DNA from: Sabulibacter ruber
Lineage (GTDB): Bacteria; Bacteroidota; Bacteroidia; Cytophagales; Hymenobacteraceae
Length of the DNA: 64,000 nucleotides
NCBI RefSeq assembly: GCF_017355955.1
Contig: NZ_JAFFID010000004.1
Coordinates: 62,001-126,000 of the forward strand
Reading direction: 5' to 3'
Shown: in pieces, positions 32,318-41,656 of the stretch
Layout of the letters: every line of letters starts with the position of its first letter
Position numbering within the stretch: the stretch's first letter is position 1
Program-made: the position numbers and the translations under genes
The notes under the pieces: model-generated
The model's input: only the letters and a program-made list of their open reading frames with translations
Database searches by the model: none
What the model was told of the DNA's origin: nothing

Positions 32318-34642
32318 TTACTTCTTTAAAATAGAGTTGATACTTCTTCTTCCCTGAAGAACTTTAATAACATGCCCAAATCTTTTATACCATAGAGGAA
32401 GTACTTCGTACTCTTTGTGGTACCATTTTCTTATTGCTTCAGCTTTATCCTCATTGTTTAAATTTTCAATTTTCCATTCTTTTCTATTTGACTTGGTTTT
32501 TGTTTTGTCCTTTTGTTCGTTATTCAGAGTGCTCGCTGTGCTTTCTTCAAGTAAGTTGCTTAGTTCTTGTATCTTGTTCCAGAGTTTAGGGACGTCTGTA
32601 TATGGCTCCCAAGTTGGATTGTCATATAAGTAAGAGGGTCCATTTGCATTTAAAAAGTTGCAAATTTCTTCGCCATATTGGTTGAATAATGATTTATGCT
32701 TCTTAGATATTAGTCTAAAAAGATACAGTTGATTTATTTGGTTGAATGCCCTAGACATAGAATCTTCCCTGATCCTGTAAATAAATAACAGTTCTGGAAT
32801 TGAGACCCCTCTAAAACCTGCCTCTAACATGCTTAGCATTGAGTCATAATCTTCCATTCCATAAACCATTGCACTATCATTCAGACCAGAGGTTAAGAAA
32901 TGATTTCTCTTGTAAACTAATGCAGATGTGTTAAGAGTATTATGCATTAGAATATAAGGCGGTTCAGGTGTAAAAGTAACCCAAACGGCTTCGCTTCCTT
33001 CAAAGTATTGTGTCCATGCACCTACAAAACTTACATTGTCGTAATTTTTCAGAACATGGATTGCCTTTACATAATATTCTGGGTGTACTAAATCATCTGC
33101 ATCTAAAAAAGCCATGAACTCTCCTCGTGCAAAAAAAGCGCCAGCATTTCTTGCTTCAGCAAGCCCCTTATTAGGTTGTGATATCAATTTGAAGTCAAAC
33201 TTCTTTTGTAAATCGGCTAGCACCTCTATACTTTCTAGTTCATCTGACCCATCGTTTACAACAATGATTTCACAATTACTATAAGTTATCTTATTTAAAC
33301 TATTTAGGGTGTCTGGTAAGTATTTTCCTGAATTGTAGTACGGTATAACTATGGATAATAAGTCTTTTTCGTAGGGTTTGTCAATAAGGGTTGTAGTTGT
33401 GCTTATCTCTCTTATGAATGGGTAAGTCTTGTGATCTCCTGCAGTGTATGATTTAAGGATCTTAGTTTTATGTTGATAAATTTTGTTAGGGTTTAAGCTT
33501 TCTTCTACAAATTTAAGGGCGGCATGAGTGATCTTGCTTGAAGTTTGGTCATCTAATGAAATAGCCTCAAATAACGAGCTTTTGAAAGAGTCGAAGTTGT
33601 ATTGTTCATATACAAATCCAGATATTTTGTTTGAAACTAGTTCAGAATGGCCGCCTGAGTTTGAAATTAGTACAACTTTCCCTAAAGCCATGGCTTCTGC
33701 AGTAGCATAAGAGAAAGTTTCAAACAAACTTGAAACAATTACGATATCTGACTCTTTGATTTTTTGTTTAACTTCTAAAGGTGGTAACTTTCCTTCAAAA
33801 TTTAATTTTCCAGAATCGACGTGTCTCTTATACTTCTTTGAAAGATAATCCTTCATAGAGGAATTTCTAGGTGAGTAGAAATGATCATCTCCAATCATGG
33901 ATAAAGGATAGTCAAAGCCCTGATCCCATAAATTTGAAAAGAAACTAATTAGTTGAATTATTCCCTTTGTATAGGTTAATTTTCCTAAATAGACAAGTTT
34001 CTTTTTTGAATTATTTGTAGCGACTATATTGCTATTTTCTAAGTAAAATGGATGCAATACCACATGTGAATTCGCATCTTTTCTGTTTAGTGTTGGTAAG
34101 ATTAAGTTTTTAGTGTACTCTGTAGGGAATATTAAAATGTCTGCTGCAGTCATGCTCCATTTCTCCATTTCACCAGACCAAAAGTCTGGTAATTTGAATG
34201 TTGGAGCTTGATCGTAATCAAGTACTACATATGATGGGGCATGAGCAACTATGATAATAGGAATGTTTTGGAAGTAACTATTCCTATTTAACTTTTTATC
34301 GTTTAATATGTAGTAAGCTATGCCTTTATAATCTTGTGCCTCAATAAAATCAGGTCTACCTGAGCGTTCTATTTCTTCATTGACAACTTCCAAGAACTCA
34401 TAACTTAAGGCTGCACCGTAACCTAAGTAGTTGTTGTAAGGTTTGTTGCCTGGATTAAAACGTATTAATGTTGTAGCCCCGTTCTTTGAGCGTTCAATTT
34501 TCGACTCCAGAGAATGATCTGAAACTATAACAGTAACGTTATCGCCATTATTCTCCAACATCTTAACTGTATGATGGCAATATGTGCTTATTCCTCCACC
34601 ATGGAATGGAGGATATTCCATGGTTAATATCCAGTAGTTCAT
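32318..34642 (-). CDS. Bifunctional GT4-GT2 glycosyltransferase (copy 2)
   Basis: 774 aa, ATG start. Residues about 1-395 form the GT4 half (YLGKLTYTKGIIQLISFF; SSLFETFSYATAEAMALGKV). Residues about 427-670 form the GT2 half (LLSIVIPYYNSGKYLPDTLN; FMAFLDADD near 510). The C-terminal tail is Lys/Glu-rich and then reads WYHKEYEVLPLWYKRFGHVI, which copy 1 lacks. The two copies match region by region, including shared endings of the GT2 half (YGMEDWESV / YGMEDYDSM), so they arose by duplication and diverged. No -7 element is evident in the 193-bp upstream gap. Confidence 0.86.
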   Translation of the reverse strand: MNYWILTMEYPPFHGGGISTYCHHTVKMLENNGDNVTVIVSDHSLESKIERSKNGATTLIRFNPGNKPYNNYLGYGAALSYEFLEVVNEEIERSGRPDFIEAQDYKGIAYYILNDKKLNRNSYFQNIPIIIVAHAPSYVVLDYDQAPTFKLPDFWSGEMEKWSMTAADILIFPTEYTKNLILPTLNRKDANSHVVLHPFYLENSNIVATNNSKKKLVYLGKLTYTKGIIQLISFFSNLWDQGFDYPLSMIGDDHFYSPRNSSMKDYLSKKYKRHVDSGKLNFEGKLPPLEVKQKIKESDIVIVSSLFETFSYATAEAMALGKVVLISNSGGHSELVSNKISGFVYEQYNFDSFKSSLFEAISLDDQTSSKITHAALKFVEESLNPNKIYQHKTKILKSYTAGDHKTYPFIREISTTTTLIDKPYEKDLLSIVIPYYNSGKYLPDTLNSLNKITYSNCEIIVVNDGSDELESIEVLADLQKKFDFKLISQPNKGLAEARNAGAFFARGEFMAFLDADDLVHPEYYVKAIHVLKNYDNVSFVGAWTQYFEGSEAVWVTFTPEPPYILMHNTLNTSALVYKRNHFLTSGLNDSAMVYGMEDYDSMLSMLEAGFRGVSIPELLFIYRIREDSMSRAFNQINQLYLFRLISKKHKSLFNQYGEEICNFLNANGPSYLYDNPTWEPYTDVPKLWNKIQELSNLLEESTASTLNNEQKDKTKTKSNRKEWKIENLNNEDKAEAIRKWYHKEYEVLPLWYKRFGHVIKVLQGRRSINSILKK

Positions 34643-34835
34643 TTTATGGGAATGCTGTGGGTTAGAAGCTATTTGAATGTTTAATGTTAACTATATATAC
34701 TATATGGATGCCTGTATTACAGCTTCTTCAAATAGCAAAAAGAGTAGGTGAAATTTATTTGGTAGTTTACTAATTAGTTGCAGTACTGTTAAAGTAGCTT
34801 AATATGTGCTTAATTACTAGTGACAAGTGTCTATT

Positions 34836-35723
34836 TTATGTGTTTGAGTTAAATTTACCATATTTGGCTTCATAGTTTTTGATCTCTATTTTGTGACTCT
34901 CCAGTTCTGTTGTCAGCGATTGGACTAGTAGAGTTAATTCATGATTTAAGTCTCTTTGTCTTTGCGAAAAATCTTTTTCGTAATTAAGCCCATTTTTGAG
35001 TTGGTTGATGTATTTCTCTTGTTCAATTGTCCATGCTTGTAATTCATCAATCATTGTTAACATCATTTTTCTTGTGAACCATGATCTACCCCACATATGC
35101 ACAGCATAGGTTACAGGTGAAATATACTTACTATAATCAGCCGTTTTTTTAGCTTGATTCCAAGGAATCGGGTAAAAAGCTTCTTTTTCAAATAGTATAA
35201 TACCATCTGCTAATTGCTGATGACCATACTGGGATAAACCATACTCCTCAATTAGAATCTCCGTGGTTAATTTGGGCGAAGACTCGTTTGCATTCTCTAG
35301 TCCATCAAAATTAGAAAGTATTTTGTTTAAACATTTTTCAGTGAATGGATGGCTTGGAACTGCACCAATCACAGCATTATTAATACTGAAAGTTCTATCT
35401 TCGTTGCTTTCCTCTTCAAAGCCGAGGAAGCATTCGTGTTCTTGTAGGCTATGTAATGGCTTTACTAGTTTTATATCTGTATCTAGGTATATTCCTCCAA
35501 ATTCATATAGAACTTTCAGCCTTGCGTAATTACTTGCATTGGCCCATTTCTTATTTCTTAATGTATTTGTAAAATAAGTTGTGTTGTCTGAAAATGTTTT
35601 ATTATCCCATCTCATGATTTTCCAATCTGGATGTAATGTTTTCCATTCCTCAATATAACTGAAATAAGGATCTGGAACCTCTAAGTCTCCAAACCAACAA
35701 TAATGTATTATTTTTGGTAGCAT
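34836..35723 (-). CDS. GT32-type capsular glycosyltransferase
   Basis: 295 aa. It begins MLPKIIHYCWFGDLEVPDPY and carries NASNYARLKVLYEFGGIYLD followed by TDI (DxD at 81-83), the classic Gly_transf_sug pattern for galactosyl- or mannosyltransferases of capsules and outer chains. A C-terminal helical tail (about 240-295) is coiled-coil-like. The ATG overlaps the stop of the preceding coiled-coil gene (TAATG). Confidence 0.87.
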   Translation of the reverse strand: MLPKIIHYCWFGDLEVPDPYFSYIEEWKTLHPDWKIMRWDNKTFSDNTTYFTNTLRNKKWANASNYARLKVLYEFGGIYLDTDIKLVKPLHSLQEHECFLGFEEESNEDRTFSINNAVIGAVPSHPFTEKCLNKILSNFDGLENANESSPKLTTEILIEEYGLSQYGHQQLADGIILFEKEAFYPIPWNQAKKTADYSKYISPVTYAVHMWGRSWFTRKMMLTMIDELQAWTIEQEKYINQLKNGLNYEKDFSQRQRDLNHELTLLVQSLTTELESHKIEIKNYEAKYGKFNSNT

Positions 35724-36094
35724 TAGAATATCTTTCTAAAAATTTTTTCCTTTAGAGTTCCGAGTAAACTTCTGCTTTCGTATGTCCTCTTATACCATTC
35801 TATATCCTGTTGTTTTCTAACTATTTCATTTATTAGTTTTTTATTAAGTTGTTTATTGCCTTCATTGTTTCTTTCTACTTCTATTATCTTCTGGTTAAGA
35901 TTTTCGATATGTTTTATCCTATCCTCTAGTTTAGATTTTAGGTCAGTTATTTCCTTCTCTTTTGTTTCTATAAGTTGCTGTTTGCTGTATAATTCTTTAA
36001 GCAGTTGTTCTTGGATATTAGTAAGTGTCTTGCTTATATTTTCTATTGGGTCTTGCTTAGGAATAAATTCTTGAAGTGGTATACTATTTTCCAT
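35723..36094 (-). CDS. Coiled-coil protein of the polysaccharide locus
   Basis: 123 aa with no enzymatic fold. Residues about 15-100 are a continuous heptad-rich coiled coil (LLKELYSKQQLIETKEKEIT, KSKLEDRIKHIENLNQKI). The C-terminus, DIEWYKRTYESRSLLGTLKE followed by KIFRKIF, resembles the basic amphipathic tails of some Bacteroidota glycosyltransferases, which suggests membrane-surface contact. It is coupled to the GT32 gene (TAATG). It could scaffold the enzymes or act as a length ruler; neither is shown. Confidence 0.7.
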   Translation of the reverse strand: MENSIPLQEFIPKQDPIENISKTLTNIQEQLLKELYSKQQLIETKEKEITDLKSKLEDRIKHIENLNQKIIEVERNNEGNKQLNKKLINEIVRKQQDIEWYKRTYESRSLLGTLKEKIFRKIF

Positions 36095-36125
36095 ATAATT
36101 TTATTGTTAGAAAGTAATGGAGCCT

Positions 36126-37250
36126 TCAGTCAACATAAGCTATTCTACTATTATATCTGCTGACAGTGTAATCTTGATAAATATTTTTATAGTTTTTGAA
36201 ATTATTATCTACATTAAACTCGCTTCTACATATCTCTTGCGAATATTCCCCCATAACTGATAACATTTCACGATTATTGAAGTAATGCATGATTTTCGCA
36301 ATAGCTTCAATTTCATTTTTGTATAGATCCCCATTGAGATTACTCTGAATGACCCCTTTGTTGCCTACGCAATCGCTTAGTAGTACGGGCTTCTTGAGGG
36401 CTAATGCTTCTAGTACACTAAAAGAAAGGCCTTCAAATACAGAGGTGGAGATAAATAGGTCTGAATCGAAAACAAGCTCTTTAACTTGGGAGGAATCCAG
36501 CCAACCCGTGATTTTTATGTTTTTGGAGGTTAAGTCTGCTCTGGAGCTTCCATCACCTGCCCAGATGAATTCTATTTGGTCAAAGTCCTCGAAAAAGGTG
36601 GCGATGCTGTTGAATTGCTTAGGGTTCTTTTGTTCCTCAATTCTACCGGTAGTAACAATTCTGAATTTTCCTTCCGCTTTCTTTGGTAGAATTGAGGAAA
36701 TGGTGTCTTCTAGATGAACACCATTATTAATGTAGGTAGACTCTATTCCTAATTTCTGATATTCTTCCGATTCTGATTCGGAACAGCAAACCACCTGGCC
36801 TCCCAATCCGGCACCGAGTTTCTCTATTTGCTTGTATATGAAATTCAGCAAAGGATTTGTGCCTGACAGGAAGGGAGCCCCGTTAGGGGTATACACTACA
36901 TTCTTAATGCCTGCCAGTCTGCACGCTAGTCTTCCTAAAAGGCCACTTTTTGAGGAGTGCAGGTGAACGGCGTCTACCAGGCCTCTTTTTTTTAACCTTC
37001 TAAGAGTATAGTGAAGCTCTTGAAGGGCTAGGAAGTCTTTGAAGGGATGTATAGCCCGTTGAGCGGATTTCCAGCGTAAAAAACGGACATTCTCTTTGGG
37101 GAAGGTTCTCTTTACTTCCCGGGCAGACATTACTTGTTTTCTCTCGCCGTGAATAACTATGTGCAGGTCTTCGGGGAGGGTTTCAGTAAGGGACTTTACA
37201 AAGACAGCAATCCCTGAGGCAAAGGGCTCTACTACGTGAACTATTTTCAT
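36126..37250 (-). CDS. Family 4 glycosyltransferase
   Basis: 374 aa GT-B enzyme. MKIVHVVEPFASGIAVFVKS begins the N-terminal domain, HLHSSKSGLLGRLACRLAGI follows, and the donor site reads STSVFEGLSFSVLEALALKK. This branch resembles WcaL/EpsD-type glycosyltransferases of exopolysaccharide clusters. First gene of the minus-strand operon that runs to the exporter, with a perfect -7 element upstream. Confidence 0.87.
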   Translation of the reverse strand: MKIVHVVEPFASGIAVFVKSLTETLPEDLHIVIHGERKQVMSAREVKRTFPKENVRFLRWKSAQRAIHPFKDFLALQELHYTLRRLKKRGLVDAVHLHSSKSGLLGRLACRLAGIKNVVYTPNGAPFLSGTNPLLNFIYKQIEKLGAGLGGQVVCCSESESEEYQKLGIESTYINNGVHLEDTISSILPKKAEGKFRIVTTGRIEEQKNPKQFNSIATFFEDFDQIEFIWAGDGSSRADLTSKNIKITGWLDSSQVKELVFDSDLFISTSVFEGLSFSVLEALALKKPVLLSDCVGNKGVIQSNLNGDLYKNEIEAIAKIMHYFNNREMLSVMGEYSQEICRSEFNVDNNFKNYKNIYQDYTVSRYNSRIAYVD

Positions 37251-37557
37251 TTCGGGGGAGGTACTTCTTTATCCTTTCTGCTGTCTAACCACCTTAACTG
37301 AGTAGAAATCAGTATTTACACCCAAAGTTAGGCAACTTGTAGCAGTTTCAGGTTTAGTTTTTAAAAAAAATTAAGAAAATATAAGTTGAAAATCTGTATG
37401 GTTTTATGCGAAAATTTATAAGAAACGCGTGTTTTATTCGTTCTATATCGTTTGTGTGTAGGCCTACTTTTCAAATAGTCCAACTTCTGGTGGGCGCTCC
37501 TGAGTTAAACTGATTAAAGCTAGGTATGCTGTGGGAGTAACCTTAACTGCTTCAAAG
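37251..37557. other. AT-rich gap with the operon promoter
   Basis: 307 bp without a gene between two minus-strand glycosyltransferases. Apart from the promoter element at 37323-37330, I see only A/T runs. Confidence 0.5.
37323..37330 (-). promoter_or_regulatory. -7 promoter element of the main polysaccharide operon
   Basis: On the minus strand it reads TAACTTTG, a perfect TAnnTTTG match, 72 nt before the ATG at 37250. Confidence 0.5.
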
Positions 37558-38376
37558 CTAATTGGCATTCTTTATTTTTAAGATTGTAGAATAAGGGGTA
37601 AGCATCAGCAGTTTTAGCTTCAGTTTTCCCAACAACTTCCAAAGACTATTCCTGCCATATTCCTGAACCACCATGTACCTCCCTTTCAGTTGATCCATGC
37701 GATTTTTAATGGATATGCCTTTAGGGTTTATTTCGCAGGTTACCAGAAATTGATTCAGAATAGCGGTTCTTGTTTTCTGCATCATTCTGAAAAAGAGGGC
37801 ATAATCTTCCACATGCTCAAAAGAGGTGGGGTAACTGCCTATCTCCTCCACCAGCTCTTTCTTGAAGACGACTGTGGGGTGAATGAAGGCATTTCTGAGG
37901 TGCATTTCTTTGATCAGGTCTTCGTGTTGGGTGGGAGTGGTATACTCGTATCTCAGTTCAGCGTCAGGTGATTGAAAAATGCACCAGCTTCCAAGTAGTC
38001 CTACTTTTGGGTGTTGCTGCAGGTAATAGATTTGTTGGTAAAACCGGTCTTCATGACATATATCTCCGCAGTCTAACCTAGCAATATAGGTTACCGCTAG
38101 GTGGGCCTCAATCCATTGTAAGCCAGTGTTCAGGGCGGTAGTTATTCCTTGGTTTATATCCAGTGTGATTACTTTCATGGCATAGGCTTTGGGCAAATAT
38201 CCCAATAGTTCATCTTCTGAAACCGGAGTCTGACTGCCATCGTCCACTATGACCAAGTACAACTTATTTGCGCGATAATTGATGCTCTGTAGAGACTTCC
38301 GTAATCCTGCCAGATTGTTGTAGCAGGGGATAAGGACACATACATCGTATAAGTTGGGGGTAAAAGTACTTTCCAA
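37558..38376 (-). CDS. Family 2 glycosyltransferase
   Basis: 272 aa, apparent TTG start at 38376: an in-frame stop lies 8 codons upstream and no ATG or GTG precedes the fold. GT-A core: YDVCVLIPCYNNLAGLRKSL, LVIVDDGSQTP, NQGITTALNTGL, and the metal site in YIARLDCGD, where the usual DADD is DCGD. The acceptor region reads HVEDYALFFRMMQKT. It probably extends the same glycan but is separated from the operon by its own 307-bp gap. Confidence 0.82.
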   Translation of the reverse strand: MESTFTPNLYDVCVLIPCYNNLAGLRKSLQSINYRANKLYLVIVDDGSQTPVSEDELLGYLPKAYAMKVITLDINQGITTALNTGLQWIEAHLAVTYIARLDCGDICHEDRFYQQIYYLQQHPKVGLLGSWCIFQSPDAELRYEYTTPTQHEDLIKEMHLRNAFIHPTVVFKKELVEEIGSYPTSFEHVEDYALFFRMMQKTRTAILNQFLVTCEINPKGISIKNRMDQLKGRYMVVQEYGRNSLWKLLGKLKLKLLMLTPYSTILKIKNAN

Positions 38377-38563
38377 ATAATAAAACGTAAAAAGCCGCTA
38401 CTAACCAGTCTTGGCAAGTGGTTGTTAAGTTGTCTCTTATTAGTAAGACAATTCAAAATAAAATTACCCTATTGGTAAGAAAAATTTTTTACTAAGATAC
38501 AGCAGAGAGTAGATAATCTTAAAAAGTGGGCAGTGATAGTACTTTAAAGAGGATCCGCTTCCT

Positions 38564-39499
38564 CTAAAACTCATACTTCAAGGTGATGTGTACCATTACA
38601 CTCACACCAGCCAAAATCAGTCCCAGGCCAATCAACTTCTCAGAGGCTTGCTGGCTTGCTGAGTTCCTTTCTTTCAAGCCTTTCCCTAGTAATGCTCCTA
38701 AGGCGAACGCTAACATCAGGGGCATGCTTTTGGTCCAGTCTATGTTGCCTAACCAATAATGGGACATGATACCTGAAAAACTGGTGACCACCAAAATGAA
38801 CAGCGAGGTGGAGATTGCTATCTGCGATGGAATCTTGAAGATCCTGATCATGATGGGGGTCTGCAAAAAGCCTCCGCCAATCCCGAAAAGTCCCGCAATG
38901 GTGCCGGTACAAAGCCCGAAGAACGCCATCAGGCTACCATTCAATCTATAGGCCAGGTGTTTCGGATGGTTCTTCCGGATGAAAGACGTGGGCATGCGGT
39001 TGATGCGGTACATCATGCCTTTTTTGCGCTTCTGCTTCTGTTTGTAAGTGGCCAACATGTAGAGGCCAACAGTCAAGACGAACAGCGCAAAAAGAATCTG
39101 CATCTGCAGCACCGGCATGTAAGCAACCAGGAAAGCTCCAATAACAGTACCAACCATGGCCGGAAACTGGAACAGGGAAGCTACTATGTAGTCAACGCTT
39201 TTCTCCCGGATATTGAAAATGGTAGAAATGAGCGCCGCTGGGAGCAAAGCCGACATAGCCGTGCCGATAGCTAACTCAATAGGAAACTGGAAGAAGATGA
39301 TGAGGATAGGTACCATGAACACGCCTCCGCCAAAGCCAACGAGCGTCCCGAAAGTGCTTACCGCAATCCCTGTTATAAATAGTAGTACCTCTGTTATCAA
39401 GCTGTTGGGTTCCTGGTTGTCAAGCGGGAGCAGTGAGTGTCCCCGTGTAAGTTGCGTGGTTTGTTGGATTGAAGGTAGAAGCAACAAACCATCATTCAA
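38564..39499 (-). CDS. TauE/SafE family sulfite/organosulfonate permease
   Basis: 311 aa, probable TTG start (no ATG in frame; a stop lies five codons upstream). About eight hydrophobic segments in two repeats, each with the family glycine motif: GTLVGFGGGVFMVPILI and GTIAGLFGIGGGFLQTPIMI. A basic loop (KQKQKRKKG) lies in the middle. Family members export sulfite, sulfoacetate or other anions; the substrate is unknown. It marks the end of the AT-rich region. Confidence 0.87.
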   Translation of the reverse strand: MNDGLLLLPSIQQTTQLTRGHSLLPLDNQEPNSLITEVLLFITGIAVSTFGTLVGFGGGVFMVPILIIFFQFPIELAIGTAMSALLPAALISTIFNIREKSVDYIVASLFQFPAMVGTVIGAFLVAYMPVLQMQILFALFVLTVGLYMLATYKQKQKRKKGMMYRINRMPTSFIRKNHPKHLAYRLNGSLMAFFGLCTGTIAGLFGIGGGFLQTPIMIRIFKIPSQIAISTSLFILVVTSFSGIMSHYWLGNIDWTKSMPLMLAFALGALLGKGLKERNSASQQASEKLIGLGLILAGVSVMVHITLKYEF

Positions 39500-39587
39500 A
39501 ACAATATCTGTTTAAGTCTGCTTATTGCTTACTAACTACCAGGCGAATGGTTGTTCTCATGTTCCCAATATCATGGGCGGAGTGTCT

Positions 39588-39630
39588 TGGTTTCTGGTGC
39601 GTTTTGCCTAAAACACGTCAAAAACAGAAT
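39588..39630. repeat. Intergenic palindrome family copy (weak)
   Basis: GTGCGTTTTGCC ... AAAACACGTCAAAAACAG; lowest-confidence member. Confidence 0.3.
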
Positions 39631-39707
39631 AGGAGTAAGAGCGCCTGTTTTCTTGATAATGGCAAGTACCATCAGCTGCAACAGAACTGCCGCATAAGAG
39701 AACCAGG

Positions 39708-41360
39708 CTACTCTCTGGCAGACTCAGTAACGTTCACAAATTGGAAGTGCTGCCCATCAAACAAACCCTTGTCGCTGAGTTTTAGGGCCGGAATCACCAA
39801 AAGAGCCATAAACGAGAGCGTCATGAAAGGGGAGGTGAGGGTGCTGCCCAGTTCTTTGGCGGTGCGGTCCAGTTTGGCGTACTGCTCGGCTACCCAATAG
39901 CCGTCCTCCGCCGACATGATACCCGCCACCGGAAGCGGGAGTATTTCCTCTCTTTCCCCGTCTACCGTGCAAATGCCGCCTTTGGCTTCTATCAGCAAGT
40001 TCACGGCGCGGCACAGGCTTTCATCATCACAGCCTACGGCAATAATGTTATGGGAATCATGGCCTACGGATGAGGCGATGGCCCCGCGCTGCAGCCCGAA
40101 GTTCTTGATAAAAGCAAGGGCTGGCTCGGCATTTTGATAGCGGTTCACCACGGTCATTTTCAGGACATCCTGGGGCACATCGCTCACCAGAAAGCCGTTT
40201 TCCTTTTTAGGGTCCAGCAGCAGCATACCCGTGATCAGTTGCCCGTCATAAGGCTCAATTACTCTTAGTTTAACCGTATCTCCGGCGGGTATCTGGAACT
40301 GCTCTACGGTTTTAGACTCCGTCTGGAAATTGTTGATAATATCGCTGGGCGTGAATTCAATCTTGCTCTGGCCGTTCTCCGCAACCAGTTTGCCGTTGAT
40401 GTAGGTTTTGAGCACGTTAAAGTCCTCCAGGTTATCCACCAGAATGAAATCTGCGGGGTCTTTCTCCTGTAGCAGGCCTACTTCCAATCTGTAATGTTGC
40501 ACCGGGTTCACGCAGGCGGCTCGCAGGACATGGAACAGGTCATGGCCTTTGGCGAGAGCGCGTTTCACCAGTTCGTTGATGTGGCCTTCCACCAGGTTAT
40601 CGGGGTGCTTGTCATCAGAGCAGAACATGATTTCATGGGGGTGCTCGGCCAGCAGTTCAATAAGGGCCTCAAAGTTCTTGGCGGCGCTGCCTTCCCGAAT
40701 CAGGATTTTCATGCCGGCGGCCAGTTTGTCGCGGGCCTCATCGGCAGTGAAGCATTCGTGGTCGGTGGTCATGCCGGCGGCGGCGTAGGCTTTGGCTTCC
40801 TCGCCCCGCAAACCAGGCGCGTGGCCGTCTACCTGCTTGTCAAACTTCTGCGCCAGCGTGATTTTCTGCATGACCAGGTCATCGCCGTTCAGCACGCCGG
40901 GCCAGTTCATCATCTCGGCCAGGTATTTCACCTCGGGGCGCTGGAAAAGTTCTTCAATGTCGTCGGGCGTGATTTCGGCCCCGGCGGTCTCAAACGGGGT
41001 GGCTGGTACGCAGGAGGGAGCCCCAAAGTAGAACTTAAACGGCACTTTCTTCCCGTTCTCCAGCATGTATTCCACGCCTTTCAGGCCCAATACGTTCCCA
41101 ATCTCGTGCGGGTCTGAGACGGTGGCCACGGTGCCGTGCGGCACGGCCAGGCGGGCAAACTCAGAAGGTACCAGCATGGAACTCTCCACGTGTACGTGCG
41201 CGTCCACAAAGCCGGGCAGGAGGTAGTGCGTCTCCGTCACAGGCTCCCGTATGATGCGGGCAATCTGGCCATCGGTGATTTCCAAGGTGCCCTGGTAAAT
41301 CTCCTGGTTCAGGACGTCAACAATGTTACCGCTCACTTTGAAGAATCTTGGGTTAGCCAT
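39708..41360 (-). CDS. ade: Adenine deaminase
   Basis: 550 aa. The ATG at 41360 ([16 protein letters not shown]) was chosen; 92 further in-frame codons upstream cross the divergent promoter and lipoprotein gene. Amidohydrolase fold with metal motif [14 protein letters not shown], the adenine-deaminase block [18 protein letters not shown], and [19 protein letters not shown]. The C-terminal domain (about 400-550) contains [11 protein letters not shown] typical of Ade. It deaminates adenine to hypoxanthine for purine salvage. Length is close to B. subtilis and E. coli Ade. Confidence 0.94.
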   Translation of the reverse strand: MANPRFFKVSGNIVDVLNQEIYQGTLEITDGQIARIIREPVTETHYLLPGFVDAHVHVESSMLVPSEFARLAVPHGTVATVSDPHEIGNVLGLKGVEYMLENGKKVPFKFYFGAPSCVPATPFETAGAEITPDDIEELFQRPEVKYLAEMMNWPGVLNGDDLVMQKITLAQKFDKQVDGHAPGLRGEEAKAYAAAGMTTDHECFTADEARDKLAAGMKILIREGSAAKNFEALIELLAEHPHEIMFCSDDKHPDNLVEGHINELVKRALAKGHDLFHVLRAACVNPVQHYRLEVGLLQEKDPADFILVDNLEDFNVLKTYINGKLVAENGQSKIEFTPSDIINNFQTESKTVEQFQIPAGDTVKLRVIEPYDGQLITGMLLLDPKKENGFLVSDVPQDVLKMTVVNRYQNAEPALAFIKNFGLQRGAIASSVGHDSHNIIAVGCDDESLCRAVNLLIEAKGGICTVDGEREEILPLPVAGIMSAEDGYWVAEQYAKLDRTAKELGSTLTSPFMTLSFMALLVIPALKLSDKGLFDGQHFQFVNVTESARE

Positions 41361-41444
41361 AGTACCTTTTTGAGAAGTTTGGGGAAAAATAGACCGGAAA
41401 CAGACGGGTGCGTAAAAACCCGTAGCGTCCTGACAGATTACGCG

Positions 41445-41452
41445 TATCTTTG
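41445..41452 (+). promoter_or_regulatory. -7 promoter element of the small lipoprotein-cmk unit
   Basis: TATCTTTG, a perfect match, ends 12 nt before the ATG at 41465. Predicted transcription start is near 41459, leaving an almost leaderless mRNA. Confidence 0.6.
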
Positions 41453-41464
41453 CGGTCAAAGTTA

Positions 41465-41632
41465 ATGGTTTTGAAAAAGATTTTTTCCCTTGGATTGATC
41501 TGGTGCTTGCTGCTGGGGGTGGTGAGTCCGGCCTGTACGCGCAAATCATCGTCGCTGAGCAAGAAAACCAAAAGCTATCAGCGTCATCAGCGCTCGGGCA
41601 AGGGAATTCCCTGCCCCACCAAAGATTGCTAA
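41465..41632 (+). CDS. Small lipoprotein
   Basis: 55 aa. ATG at 41465. Signal peptide [20 protein letters not shown] with lipobox VSPAC (Cys about 24), then a basic Ser/Lys-rich mature part of about 30 residues ending [11 protein letters not shown] with two cysteines. It lies 24 nt before cmk and has its own promoter. Function unknown. Alternatively a short secreted peptide with a disulfide. Confidence 0.65.
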   Translation: MVLKKIFSLGLIWCLLLGVVSPACTRKSSSLSKKTKSYQRHQRSGKGIPCPTKDC

Positions 41633-41656
41633 TCACAAATTACCGAAGGCACTGGT

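Noticed and set aside
39708-41636. Longer adenine deaminase start at 41636
   Set aside because: The extra 92 codons overlap the divergent lipoprotein gene and its promoter, and do not resemble the family.
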